NCBI GenBank assembly: GCA_963707835.1
Contig: CAVPRI010000001.1
Span: forward strand, 372,001 to 436,000
Direction of reading: 5' to 3'
Origin: Bog-473 sp963707835
Lineage (GTDB): Bacteria; Actinomycetota; Acidimicrobiia; Acidimicrobiales; RAAP-2
Length of the DNA: 64,000 nucleotides
The notes beneath the pieces are model-generated. The model was not told the DNA's origin. It ran no database searches and saw nothing but the letters and a program-made list of their open reading frames with translations. Position numbers and translations under genes: made by a program. Below, one piece after another: positions 15,913 to 24,381 of this stretch. Numbering within the stretch: position 1 is the stretch's first letter; the number at the start of each line of letters is the position of its first letter.

Positions 15913-17307
15913 TCAGCGCCGGGCCGCCACGACATCGAGGTCATGCGCCACTAACGGCGCCAGCGCCGGGACTCTCTCGTCGCCTTCGGAGGGCTTGAGG
16001 TATCCGCCGCGAGCTGCAAAGTTGTCCATGAGTTCTGGCTGAATCTGAGGATCCGTCGCGTTGATCTGCTCGGTCTTGGGCCCGATCCTCCACGCAATCT
16101 CGGCTAGGCGCTCTCGGTCCAAACGGAAGAAGTCGATTGCGTTTTCACCGAGCATCTTTCGGAGCTCGTCTTCGGGGACACCATGGAAGGCATCTTGGAG
16201 CCACTTCGTGGTGTGGGGCCAGGTGCCTTCGAAGTGCGGGTAGTCACGACCGAAGAGGATCGTGTCGACGCCGAGCTCGTGACGCATCTCCACTTCGACC
16301 TTGTGAATGAACGAGGCTCCAGCCAAGCAGTTTGCATGCCAGTACTCGCTCGGGCGCTTCCTCAGGGAAAGGTCATCGCGGCGCTGGTCACAGATCTTGT
16401 CGAGATACTGCAAGGTGGCCGGAATCCAATCGAGGCGAATTTCGGTCAGCATCAGCCGCAGATCCGGATAACGGTCAAACACCCCGCCCAACGTCAGCTG
16501 CCACAAGGGACGTCGGGATTCAACGTTGCGATTCGTCCAATTGTAGAAGAACTGCGACCACTCCTCGCCGACTGCGTCGGCGTGCTTCAGCATCTCCTCG
16601 ATGTCGGTGCTGCCAGCGGCCTTGGCCGCATCGCCATAGATGTTCTCGATGACTCTGAACACCACGCCCTGTTCGGTTCCGTAGCCGGCATGAACCACAA
16701 GAGCGATACCTCGATCGACGCAGGCCTGCCAATATGGCTCCCAGTATTCGTCGTAGAGGGGCGGAAGTCCCGGGTGTGTCATGTAGTGGGGGCAGTACGT
16801 GGCCGTGAAGCCGTGATCCGCTATCCAGTGGATCTCCGCCACGGCGGCTGCGATGTCGACGCACGGGCCGACAGCGGCGGTCACGAGAAATCGGTCGAGG
16901 GCGAAGCCAAAGGCGTCGGCAGCCCAGCGGTTCCACGCACGCGATCCTGCCTCCCAGGCGTCGAGGGAATACTGGCGATTGGTCCCGTTGTGGAACAGAT
17001 CTCCGAGCCGGGAGTCGCCATGGAAGATGAACTCGGCGGTCACTCCGTCTCGGTCCATATCGGCCATTCTCAGGACGGGGTCGTAGAGTCCGTGCCAGTG
17101 GTTCCGCTGGACCTCGAGGTGCTCAGGAAATGGCGCGAAGCCGGTCTTCTTGGCGCCGAGAAGCGCCGTCGCCACGGGGTAGATGGCGTTGTCTTGGTGG
17201 AGGCTCGGAATCAGATCGTGGTACTTCGAGTCGAGGTACTCGGACCAGAGTTCCTTGGGAATTCCCGCATGGCCATCGGAGGAAATGATGATGAGATTGT
17301 CGTCCAT
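15913..17307 (-). CDS. amidohydrolase family 2 protein (paralogue of 2630-3997)
   Basis: 464 residues, beginning MDDNLIIISSDGHAG. It has the same altered metal motif 'SDGHA', a central 'VVHAGYG' (about residue 202) and C-terminal 'GRDYPHFEGTWP' (about residue 350). Sequence and ending ('GGYLKPSEGDERV') show close paralogy to the 455-residue amidohydrolase at 2630. ATG at 17307 is chosen over an upstream in-frame ATG (17394) because AAGGAGAT lies 5-12 nt before it. Divergent from MarR with a strong promoter/operator at 17532-17572, so MarR-controlled expression is likely. Reaction unknown: hydrolysis or decarboxylation of a carboxylated ring compound is the family norm. Confidence 0.85.
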   Translation of the reverse strand: MDDNLIIISSDGHAGIPKELWSEYLDSKYHDLIPSLHQDNAIYPVATALLGAKKTGFAPFPEHLEVQRNHWHGLYDPVLRMADMDRDGVTAEFIFHGDSRLGDLFHNGTNRQYSLDAWEAGSRAWNRWAADAFGFALDRFLVTAAVGPCVDIAAAVAEIHWIADHGFTATYCPHYMTHPGLPPLYDEYWEPYWQACVDRGIALVVHAGYGTEQGVVFRVIENIYGDAAKAAGSTDIEEMLKHADAVGEEWSQFFYNWTNRNVESRRPLWQLTLGGVFDRYPDLRLMLTEIRLDWIPATLQYLDKICDQRRDDLSLRKRPSEYWHANCLAGASFIHKVEVEMRHELGVDTILFGRDYPHFEGTWPHTTKWLQDAFHGVPEDELRKMLGENAIDFFRLDRERLAEIAWRIGPKTEQINATDPQIQPELMDNFAARGGYLKPSEGDERVPALAPLVAHDLDVVAARR

Positions 17308-17531
17308 GTCGTATCTCCTTCGACTTGTGCAGACACTCAGGTCAGCACGAATGTCAGAGTCGCACTGGAGGAATCGCCGGCGCAAGACCGCCACGGGCCC
17401 GGGACCTCGTTACCCACGAACCTGACTCATCATCCCGCAACGTTGCGGGCCCCCATGTCTTCGTTCCCCTTGTACGCCACTGCTTCTTGACGGCACACGC
17501 GGCAAATCCTCACCACTGCGGTGATGTACAA

Positions 17532-17572
17532 ACCATAATCATTGGACCATTGAGTGTCAATGGTCCAATGAT
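17532..17572 (-). promoter_or_regulatory. MarR operator: 35-bp perfect palindrome on a near-consensus promoter
   Basis: Arms of 16 bp (17538-17553 and 17557-17572) are perfectly complementary around a GTG spacer; each arm carries ATTGGACCATTGA. On the minus strand -35 TTGACA (17555-17560) and -10 TATGGT (17532-17537) are spaced exactly 17 nt, so the palindrome covers the promoter of the amidohydrolase at 17307. On the plus strand a weaker TTGAGT (17550-17555) with GACACT (17573-17578) could serve marR. The adjacent marR gene makes this an almost certain MarR site. Confidence 0.75.
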
Positions 17573-17625
17573 GACACTTCGGTCGCGAGCGTCCTTGCAA
17601 AGACTCACGTGTAGCATCGCCGCTC

Positions 17626-18057
17626 GTGAGTGATAGGGGCGCGCCGGTCACTCTGCTGGTGACGCTTCTGACCCGTCTGGTCTATCGGCACACGCCGGAG
17701 GTCAATCTCGGCATGCGCATGAGGGACTTTCTGCTCCTCGCGTACCTTCGCGACCACGAGAGCGTGACCCAGCAAGAGTTGATCGAGGCGCTGATGATCG
17801 ACGCGAACAACCTGGTGATCCTCTTGAATCGGATCGAGGCCGAGGGATGGCTCGTCCGCGTGCGAGATCCGAAGAACCGGCGTCGTCATTTTGTCGAGTT
17901 GACGTCCAACGGCTTTGCCGCCATCGACAAGGCTGAGGGGGCGGTGGGGGAGATCGAAGAGGAGTTCTTGGCACCGCTCACGACCAAGGAGAGGGTCACG
18001 CTCGAGCGCCTCCTCTCAAAGGTGGTGAACGCCGCCACCCCCCTCCCGGCTCCATAG
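17626..18057 (+). CDS. MarR family transcriptional regulator
   Basis: 143 residues with the winged helix of MarR proteins: 'SVTQQELIEALMIDANNLVILLNRIEAEGWLVRVRDPKNRRRHFVELT', in which the DxRxxR wing motif appears as 'DPKNRRRH'. Helices at both ends form the dimer region. It starts with GTG at 17626, shortly after a TAGCAT box (17612-17617). It sits divergently from an amidohydrolase gene whose promoter is covered by a 35-bp palindrome, so it is probably a ligand-released repressor of that gene and of itself. Confidence 0.85.
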   Translation: MSDRGAPVTLLVTLLTRLVYRHTPEVNLGMRMRDFLLLAYLRDHESVTQQELIEALMIDANNLVILLNRIEAEGWLVRVRDPKNRRRHFVELTSNGFAAIDKAEGAVGEIEEEFLAPLTTKERVTLERLLSKVVNAATPLPAP

Positions 18058-18264
18058 GCCAAGCGCTCTACCCCGACCTGCTCCGTCACCCGCCAGCTCT
18101 CCGCAGAGGCGCCGTCGCACTCGGAAGCGCCATGACCCCGGAGGGCGTGCAGCCGACACCCGCGCTGGAGAGCAATCCGAGCGACGGTGGCCTCCGGCAC
18201 GTCGCCTCGGGTGCTTGAGCGTTTCGGCCTTCCAGCGCCGATGCCACCATCGGCGTTGAGGTGC

Positions 18265-18348
18265 AAGGTTCACGATGCCGTGGTCGTCGATGCCGCACAG
18301 ATCGCCATCGACGAGAAGGCGGGCGGGTTCGGGGAGGCGCACCGTCAC
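18265..18348 (-). pseudogene. possible aldehyde dehydrogenase N-terminal fragment
   Basis: From GTG at 18348 the minus strand reads 'MTVRLPEPARLLVDGDL', resembling the start of aldehyde dehydrogenases (an 'xLLIDGxW/L' strand). After about 28 codons the similarity is lost in all frames and no ALDH body follows. The rest of 18058-18483 holds no gene I can support. It may be the stump of a deleted gene; the similarity is short and could be chance. Confidence 0.25.
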
Positions 18349-18483
18349 GCTGGGTCCCCATAATGGATGTCCAGTTGATCGTCATTGAGGAATTGACTAT
18401 GAATGTCTCGCTGGTTCTCGCCGAGGTGCCAGCGTCTTTGACATCGAGGGGTTCTGCAGTCGAACCCTTCCAAAAGGGGGGAC

Positions 18484-19731
18484 ATGCGACCTGTTCGAGC
18501 ACTTGTCACGTCAGCACTGGCGGCCGCCATCGGGCTGCCGATGCTCATGATCGGGGGGCTCAGCGCCACGGCCACGGCCACGCCACTGACGATCGCCTTG
18601 CTCAATGACGTCACTGGTCCCGGTGGGTCGGGAAATGCCGGCACCAATGCGGTCTTCAATGCCGCGATCGACGCGCAGAACGCGGCAGGGGGCGTGAACG
18701 GCCACAAGTTGGTGGGCACGATCATCGACACGCAGACCAGCCCGGCTTCCGCGGCTACCGGGGTCCAAGAGGCCATCGCAAATGGGGCGATCGGCATCGT
18801 CTCCAACACGTTCTTGATGGACCTAGTTGCCAAGTACCCCAACCAGACCGGCGTTCCGGTCACGGGCTTCTACGCCGACGGCAAGGAGTGGGGTGAGAAG
18901 CCATACAACCAGAACATGTTCGCCGGAGACGATGGAAGCGTCGATCCCACCGAGCCGATCAGCACCCTCTACGGGAAGCTTGCCAAGCTCGACGGTGCCA
19001 AGCGAGTCGCGCTCTACACGCTGAACGTCAACTCGCAGGGGAACAACCTCCAGACGTATTCTCTGGCCAAGGCCGACCCTTCAACAAAGGTCGTCGTTCA
19101 GAACAACTCGGTGCCCTACGGCGGCAGCAACAACTTCGGGCCCGATGCCCTCGTCGCCAAGCAAGCCGGCGTCGACTGGATGTGGTCGAACCTCGACTCG
19201 ACTTCCAACGTCGCCTTGGTGACGGCCTACAAGCAAGCCGGAGTGCCCACCAAGCACATCTACCTGCCCGACGGTTACAGTGACACGCTTCCCAAATCTC
19301 CGGCATGGCAAGACGTCCAAGGCGCCACCTTTATGGCCATCTTCCGCCCCTTCTCGATTCCCAATGCCGGGACCGAGCGGATGCAGGCCGCGCTGATGAA
19401 GTACGCAGGATGGACGAAGAGCAATTACCCCGACTTGGCCCAGAGCGAGGTCTGGGCCAACACCGAGCTCATGATCACGGGGTTGGAGACTGCGGGATCC
19501 AATCCGACACACGCCAGCGTGGACAAGGCCATCCGCAACATCAAGGCCTGGAACGACGACGGAATGTTGCCCTACACCATCGACTTCCAGACCATCTTCG
19601 GGCACGAACCGCCCTCGAACTGCGTCTGGCTCGAGCAAGCGGAGAAGAGCGGCTTCGTGCTCCTTGACAAGCAGCCGGTGTGCGGGCCCTACATCGCAGG
19701 AACCCACACGGAGAGCGCGCCGTCGTCGTAA
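18484..19731 (+). CDS. ABC transporter substrate-binding protein (Peripla_BP_6 type), tandem paralogue 1
   Basis: A 415-residue exported binding protein with a signal peptide (about residues 1-32, ending 'SATATA'), then 'TPLTIALLNDVTGPGG' and the type I binding fold. GGGGGGA precedes the ATG. It is closely similar over its whole length to the protein at 21259 (shared 'QNAxGGVNGH', 'TSPAxAATGVQEAI', 'LVAKYP', 'YAGWTKS'), and even the first codons after the start match at the DNA level (ATGCGACCTGTTCGA). No transporter membrane or ATPase genes are nearby. An alcohol dehydrogenase lies between the two copies. Confidence 0.85.
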   Translation: MRPVRALVTSALAAAIGLPMLMIGGLSATATATPLTIALLNDVTGPGGSGNAGTNAVFNAAIDAQNAAGGVNGHKLVGTIIDTQTSPASAATGVQEAIANGAIGIVSNTFLMDLVAKYPNQTGVPVTGFYADGKEWGEKPYNQNMFAGDDGSVDPTEPISTLYGKLAKLDGAKRVALYTLNVNSQGNNLQTYSLAKADPSTKVVVQNNSVPYGGSNNFGPDALVAKQAGVDWMWSNLDSTSNVALVTAYKQAGVPTKHIYLPDGYSDTLPKSPAWQDVQGATFMAIFRPFSIPNAGTERMQAALMKYAGWTKSNYPDLAQSEVWANTELMITGLETAGSNPTHASVDKAIRNIKAWNDDGMLPYTIDFQTIFGHEPPSNCVWLEQAEKSGFVLLDKQPVCGPYIAGTHTESAPSS

Positions 19732-19866
19732 GTCGTGGGCACCGCGCTGTCCCCACTTCCCCCCGGGGCCGGCACGGTGCCAGCGTTCGCTGCGACTGGA
19801 CTGGCGTCGCCGGCACCTTGATGGTGAGGGCCAGTTGGGTCGAATAGAGCAGGAGGAGAGGGTTCG

Positions 19867-20973
19867 ATGAGTGCGACGACGGTTCGTGCCATGGTGCAAC
19901 TGGGGCCGGGCGTCATGGAGATGCGGGAGTTCGCACGACCGCCTGTCGCTGAGGACCAGGCTCTCATACGGCTGGAAGCCTGCGGGGTGTGTGGGAGCGA
20001 TATCTCGATCTTCAAGACCTCGGCTCACACTTCACCCGATGACTTCCCGGTCATTCGAGGCCATGAACCGGTCGGAGTAATCGAGGAGATCGGAGGCGTC
20101 CTGGCCCGTCGCCACCGGCTGAAGCCCGGTGACCGAGTGGCCGTCGATCCGTTCCTCCGTTGCGGCTCGTGCCACAACTGCTTGTCCGGACGTGGTGAGC
20201 TGTGCACGGGCGGAGTGGGACAGCACAACACACTGAGCTCGATCCCCCTTCGTGTCGCACCGGGGCTCTGGGGTGGTTTCGCCACCCACCTGATGGCCAC
20301 CGCGCAGACGGTCCTTTACCCGGTTCCGGAGCACGTATCGGGAACCCGTGCTGCCCTCTTCAATGCCATGGGCGCTGGGGTCAAATGGGGGGTGGACGTT
20401 CCCGGCACAACGATCGGTTCCACCGTCGTCGTGCTCGGCTGTGGTCAACGGGGCATGGCCTGCGCGCTCGCTGCGCTCGAGGCAGGGGCGGAGTTCGTCG
20501 CCGTAACGGGATTGACCAAGGACGCGGACAAGCTGAAGCTGGCCGGCGATCTCGGAATCCCGCTGGCGTTAGACGTCGAACAAAGCGATGTCCGTCAAGC
20601 AATTCTGGACCGCTACCCCCAGGGCGTTGAGATCGTCATCGACACCACACCAGTGGCCACCGACACCTTGGCTGAAGCCGTGGCCATAGCCACAACCAGT
20701 GCCACGGTTGTCATGGCCGGACTCAAAGGCCGGCTCGCTGACAACTTTCCCATCGACGAGCTCACCCGCAAGGAGATATCGCTTCGAGGAGTCCTCGGGG
20801 TGGGCTCGGACCAGTACCGGCGGGCGATCAGCATGATCGCTCACACCTCGCTGCCCCTCCATCTCCTGCAGACCCACGTCCTTCCGCTCGACAGGGCGGA
20901 CTATGCGATCGACGTCCTCGCTGGCGAGGTAGAGGGTGAGCACGCTCTGAATGTGGTCATCGACACTGCCTGA
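19867..20973 (+). CDS. zinc-dependent alcohol dehydrogenase (MDR family)
   Basis: 368 residues. Catalytic zinc ligands Cys42 ('GVCGSD') and His66 with Glu67 ('RGHEP') are present, and the structural zinc lobe has all four cysteines (99, 102, 105, 113 in 'CGSCHNCLSGRGELC'). The NAD(P)-binding loop 'VVLGCGQRGMA' is near residue 188. It belongs with threonine/sorbitol/formaldehyde-type dehydrogenases, reversibly oxidising an alcohol to a carbonyl. It lies between two paralogous substrate-binding-protein genes, suggesting that the imported ligand or its metabolite is an alcohol. The ATG at 19867 follows GGAGGAGAGG. Confidence 0.9.
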   Translation: MSATTVRAMVQLGPGVMEMREFARPPVAEDQALIRLEACGVCGSDISIFKTSAHTSPDDFPVIRGHEPVGVIEEIGGVLARRHRLKPGDRVAVDPFLRCGSCHNCLSGRGELCTGGVGQHNTLSSIPLRVAPGLWGGFATHLMATAQTVLYPVPEHVSGTRAALFNAMGAGVKWGVDVPGTTIGSTVVVLGCGQRGMACALAALEAGAEFVAVTGLTKDADKLKLAGDLGIPLALDVEQSDVRQAILDRYPQGVEIVIDTTPVATDTLAEAVAIATTSATVVMAGLKGRLADNFPIDELTRKEISLRGVLGVGSDQYRRAISMIAHTSLPLHLLQTHVLPLDRADYAIDVLAGEVEGEHALNVVIDTA

Positions 20974-21169
20974 TCCCTCAGTAGAGCCGATGGATCGACT
21001 GGATTGGCGGGATGCAGCAATCAAGCGGCCCCTGTTGACCCAGACGCGATTCCCTCCTGGTTTCGGGCTTTCCGAGGTCGCCCAACCTGTTGGCTCACGG
21101 ACCAATGCGACAGCGATCTCGGCGTTGATCCTGGCTGCGGTCGAGGCGGTGCTCGGCGTAAGCTCCGGT

Positions 21170-21188
21170 CATTGGAGGCGGGCCAATG
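21170..21188. promoter_or_regulatory. CATTGG-N7-CCAATG inverted repeat before second binding-protein gene
   Basis: Inverted repeat CATTGG (21170-21175) and CCAATG (21183-21188), with a third CATTGG at 21203-21208, 50-90 nt before the ATG at 21259. The hexamers are the outer ends of the MarR palindrome at 17538-17572, though with different spacing. It could be a secondary MarR site; weak evidence. Confidence 0.3.
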
Positions 21189-21258
21189 TTGAGAGCGCGT
21201 TGCATTGGCCTGACATTCCGGTAATAGTTCCAGACACTCGGGCATTAGGGGGGAAGCA

Positions 21259-22509
21259 ATGCGACCTGTTCGATTCGCCGCGGCGGCATTGGCGGGTGCC
21301 ATCTGTCTGCCGGCGGTGTTGTTTGGCGGTCTGGCAGCGGGGGCCTCGGCAACACCGGCGCCGCTGACCATTGCGTTCATCGACTCACAGAGCGGCGCGG
21401 CCGCATCACAAGACACGGGAACCGTGGCGGTCTTCGAGGCGGCCCTCAAGGCGCAGAACGCCAAGGGCGGGGTCAACGGCCACCAGCTCGTGCCCCTGGT
21501 CATTGATGACCAGACGAGCCCCGCCGCGGCGGCAACCGGGGTGCAAGAGGCCATCTCGCGGGGTGCGATCGGCATCGTGTCGGACTCGGCGCTGATGAGC
21601 CTGGTCGCCAAGTACCCCCAGCAGGCAGGGGTGCCGGTGACCGGCGACAACTCCGACGGCCCCGAATGGGGCACGCAGCCGTACACCAACATGTTCGGAA
21701 CCGGTGCGCAGGGCAGCACGGACCCCAAGTACCCGGTCAGCAACCTCTTCGGGAAGCTGGTCAAGCAGTTCGGCGGCACCCGGCTGGCCGTCTACGCGCT
21801 GGCCATCTCGCCGAACTCGATCCAGGCCAACTCCAATGAAACGCAGTCGGTGGCCCGCATCGACCCTTCAGCCAAGACGGTCGTCGACGACCGCTCGGTT
21901 CCCTACGGCAGCTCGAACTTCGGGTCCCAGGCGCTCGTCGCCAAGCAGAACAACGTCAACATCGTGTGGTCGAACATGGACTCGGTGTCCAACGTGGGGC
22001 TGGCCACCGCCTTGAAGCAGGCCGGCGTCCAGACCAAGGCCGTCTTCTTCCCCTCGGGCTACGACCCGAAGCTCATCCACTCGCCTTCGTGGGCCAACGT
22101 CCAAGGCGACATCTTCCAGGTCATCTTCCACCCCTTCTACGAGCCCAACGCCGGGACCGAGCAGATGCAGGCCGCGCTCGAGAAGTACGCGGGGTGGACC
22201 AAGAGCCAGTTCCCCACGGCCTCCCAGGACACGGCCTGGCTCGGACCGGAGCTGATGATCAAGGGTCTCGAGGGGGCGGGGTCGAACCCGACCCGCGCCA
22301 GCTTGATGAAGTCGCTACACAACATCACGAACTGGAACGGCAACGGCCTGCTGCCGTTCACCCTCAACTACGCCACGTCCTTCGGGAAGCCGGCCTCGGT
22401 CAACTGTGTCTGGCTGACCAAGGCCGAGAAGGACGGCTACGTGCCCATCGGGACGGCTCCCGTGTGCGGGACCTACATCCCCGGGACGACGTCGGTGTCC
22501 TCGTCGTAG
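21259..22509 (+). CDS. ABC transporter substrate-binding protein (Peripla_BP_6 type), tandem paralogue 2
   Basis: 416 residues with a signal peptide (about residues 1-33, ending 'AAGASA') and mature start 'APLTIAFIDSQSG'. Full-length paralogue of the protein at 18484, with more than half of aligned positions identical by eye and a GGGGGGA ribosome site in the same place. Both have a Cys pair near the C-terminus ('NCVWL...VCGxYIxG'), possibly a disulfide. Probably binds a small organic compound for an ABC transporter encoded elsewhere. An esterase gene follows after about 115 nt. Confidence 0.85.
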   Translation: MRPVRFAAAALAGAICLPAVLFGGLAAGASATPAPLTIAFIDSQSGAAASQDTGTVAVFEAALKAQNAKGGVNGHQLVPLVIDDQTSPAAAATGVQEAISRGAIGIVSDSALMSLVAKYPQQAGVPVTGDNSDGPEWGTQPYTNMFGTGAQGSTDPKYPVSNLFGKLVKQFGGTRLAVYALAISPNSIQANSNETQSVARIDPSAKTVVDDRSVPYGSSNFGSQALVAKQNNVNIVWSNMDSVSNVGLATALKQAGVQTKAVFFPSGYDPKLIHSPSWANVQGDIFQVIFHPFYEPNAGTEQMQAALEKYAGWTKSQFPTASQDTAWLGPELMIKGLEGAGSNPTRASLMKSLHNITNWNGNGLLPFTLNYATSFGKPASVNCVWLTKAEKDGYVPIGTAPVCGTYIPGTTSVSSS

Positions 22510-22625
22510 GGTTCGAAAGTCACCGAGGAACCGGGCCAGCGGAAGCCATTACCACCGAAGGGCAATCGGATGAACGAACTCAACACGGGCCATTGGCCGA
22601 CCGCAGCAACAATCGGTTCGTGACA

Positions 22626-23597
22626 ATGGATGCGGCGCCACCTCCACTGCGCGTTCCTGCTCGCCAGATCCCGATCCCCAACTCGGTGAGTCCCGAAGCT
22701 CAGGCTCTCCTCGCCCTGGGTCGGTTCGCCGAAGACATACAGCTGCCGCCCCCCGACGATCTCGAAGCATGGAGGTCATTCATCGCCACGGGTGAGGCAC
22801 TGATGGCACCGGTGGTGGCTCGGGCCGACGGGTTCGGTGCCACGGTGACGGAAAAGGATGTCGCGGGCGTCCGCGTGTTCGTCATCACACCACAGGGTGC
22901 CGATGAGGCCGATCCTCACCGCTACCTCGATATCCATGGTGGCGGTCTGACCGGGGGGGCGGGACCCCTGTGTCGGGCCATGGGGATCATCGCCGCCGAC
23001 CGCATGCGCGCCCGAACCTGGGCCGTTGACTACCGGATGCCACCCGATCATCCGTACCCGACACCCTTGGATGACTGCATTGTCACGTATCGAGCCATGC
23101 TCGAAGAACACAGACCGGAGGAGATCGTGGTCGGTGGCGAGTCAGCGGGCGGGAATCTCGCCGCGGCGCTCATGCTCAGAGCTCGTGACGAGGGCCTTCC
23201 GCTGCCCGCCGGGCTCGTTCTCCTCACACCGGAGGTCGATCTCACCGAATCCGGTGACTCCTTTCAGACGAATCTCGGCGTCGACACAACCCTTGCGGGA
23301 AGCCTCATGGAGGCAAACCTGCTCTATGCCGGTGAGCACAATCTCGAAGATCCCTACCTGTCGCCCCTCTTCGGGGATTTCACGAAGGGATTTCCCTCGA
23401 CGATTCTCACGGCCGGGACACGCGACCTGTTCCTCTCCAACGCGGTCCGTATGCACCGCGCTTTGCGGCGAGCGGGTGTCGATGCGCAACTCCACATAAA
23501 GGAAGCTGCCTCTCACAGCGCCTTCTTCGGTATGGCTCCCGAGGATGCAGAAATCGACGACGAGGTACGTGCCTTTGCCCGGCGCCAATGGGCTTAG
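22626..23597 (+). CDS. alpha/beta hydrolase of the hormone-sensitive lipase (HSL) family
   Basis: About 323 residues from ATG at 22626. The oxyanion motif HGGG (about residue 104) and nucleophile elbow 'GESAGG' (Ser about residue 172), Asp in 'GTRDLF' (about 264) and His in 'ASHSAFF' (about 297) complete the catalytic triad of bacterial HSL (family IV) esterases. It hydrolyses short-chain esters or lactones, in the cytoplasm since there is no signal peptide. The frame is open upstream into the preceding gene but without family similarity, so the start is placed at the first ATG before 'DAAPPPLRVP'. It could open an ester made earlier in the pathway. Confidence 0.85.
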   Translation: MDAAPPPLRVPARQIPIPNSVSPEAQALLALGRFAEDIQLPPPDDLEAWRSFIATGEALMAPVVARADGFGATVTEKDVAGVRVFVITPQGADEADPHRYLDIHGGGLTGGAGPLCRAMGIIAADRMRARTWAVDYRMPPDHPYPTPLDDCIVTYRAMLEEHRPEEIVVGGESAGGNLAAALMLRARDEGLPLPAGLVLLTPEVDLTESGDSFQTNLGVDTTLAGSLMEANLLYAGEHNLEDPYLSPLFGDFTKGFPSTILTAGTRDLFLSNAVRMHRALRRAGVDAQLHIKEAASHSAFFGMAPEDAEIDDEVRAFARRQWA

Positions 23598-24207
23598 ATC
23601 GAGGTTGGTCAAACTTTGTGCCCACACGGTGCCGAATCGATCGTCGTAGGCCCTCGGCTTCGGAACGCGGCGATGAACACGTCGGTCGCGCTCGACTCGC
23701 TTCGTGGTCCCTATCCATCGTGTAGGTGAAAGCGATGGACCGGCCAGCGGCGGCGGCAATCTCACAAAGCAAAACGAAGTCGATTACGTGCCGCTCCGCG
23801 TCTGTGTACCGCACCAGAAGGTCCAGATTCTGAGGCAGCCTCCAAGTCGTGTCTGGCTCGATCACTCCGGGCGGATTGTCCAGGTGCGCAGCACCCTCAA
23901 CTCAACTTCGCTGACCGCATACCACATGGCGCGAAGATCCCGCAGGCCCTGGACGGCTTCCCCAGTGGACCCGTGACCAAGGTCGCCACCCTTACGTTCG
24001 CGGACTTCGGTATAGCGGTAGAGGTGACTGCACCACCGAGCTCGGCGGTTCTGCACGTGGGTACCGCTCACTCCAGCACGCTGAATGTCCGGCAGAAGAC
24101 CTACCCACCTTGATGAGAGGCAGCCCGACGGCTGGTCGAATCTCAGAAGCGTGAGGTCACCGGATCGACCAAAGAGGATTCGTGCAGGCTGACCAGGGAG
24201 GACTGAT
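23598..24207. other. gene-poor stretch with degraded open frames
   Basis: About 600 nt without a supported gene. On the minus strand two short frames abut: one from 24071 ending 'VLRTWTIRPE' at 23862, and one from 23865 (GTG) beginning 'IEPDTTWRLPQNLDLLVRYTDAE'. The joint looks protein-like but matches no family I recognise; it may be a decayed gene. A copy of the 26-nt element of 10427-10452 lies at 23619-23643. The region borders the 3' end of tRNA-Gly. Confidence 0.3.
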
Positions 24208-24281
24208 TGGAGCGGGCGACGGGAATCGAACCCGCGTTCTCAGCTTGGGAAGCTGATGTTCTGCCTCTGAACTACGCCCGC
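24208..24281 (-). tRNA. tRNA-Gly (anticodon CCC)
   Basis: On the minus strand the 7-bp acceptor arms GCGGGCG (24275-24281) and CGCCCGC (24212-24218) pair; the D arm, the anticodon stem TCAGC/GCTGA with 7-nt loop TTCCCAA, and a T arm with TTCGAATC are all present. The anticodon CCC is at 24247-24249. CCA is encoded (24208-24210). It marks the change from the accessory region (left, facing the tRNA 3' end) to core genes (right). Confidence 0.93.
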
Positions 24282-24381
24282 GGGCGTCCGCCACACTATC
24301 CTCTGGTCGCATTGAGATCCCAGGTGGCGCTCGCAATCCGCCGCCTGGTCGTTCGACGTCCCAACTAGGCGAGGAGCATTC

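Noticed and set aside
21966..23597. A 543-residue open frame ending in the HSL esterase
   Set aside because: The first 220 residues are an out-of-frame shadow of the substrate-binding protein gene; only the part from 22626 has family similarity.
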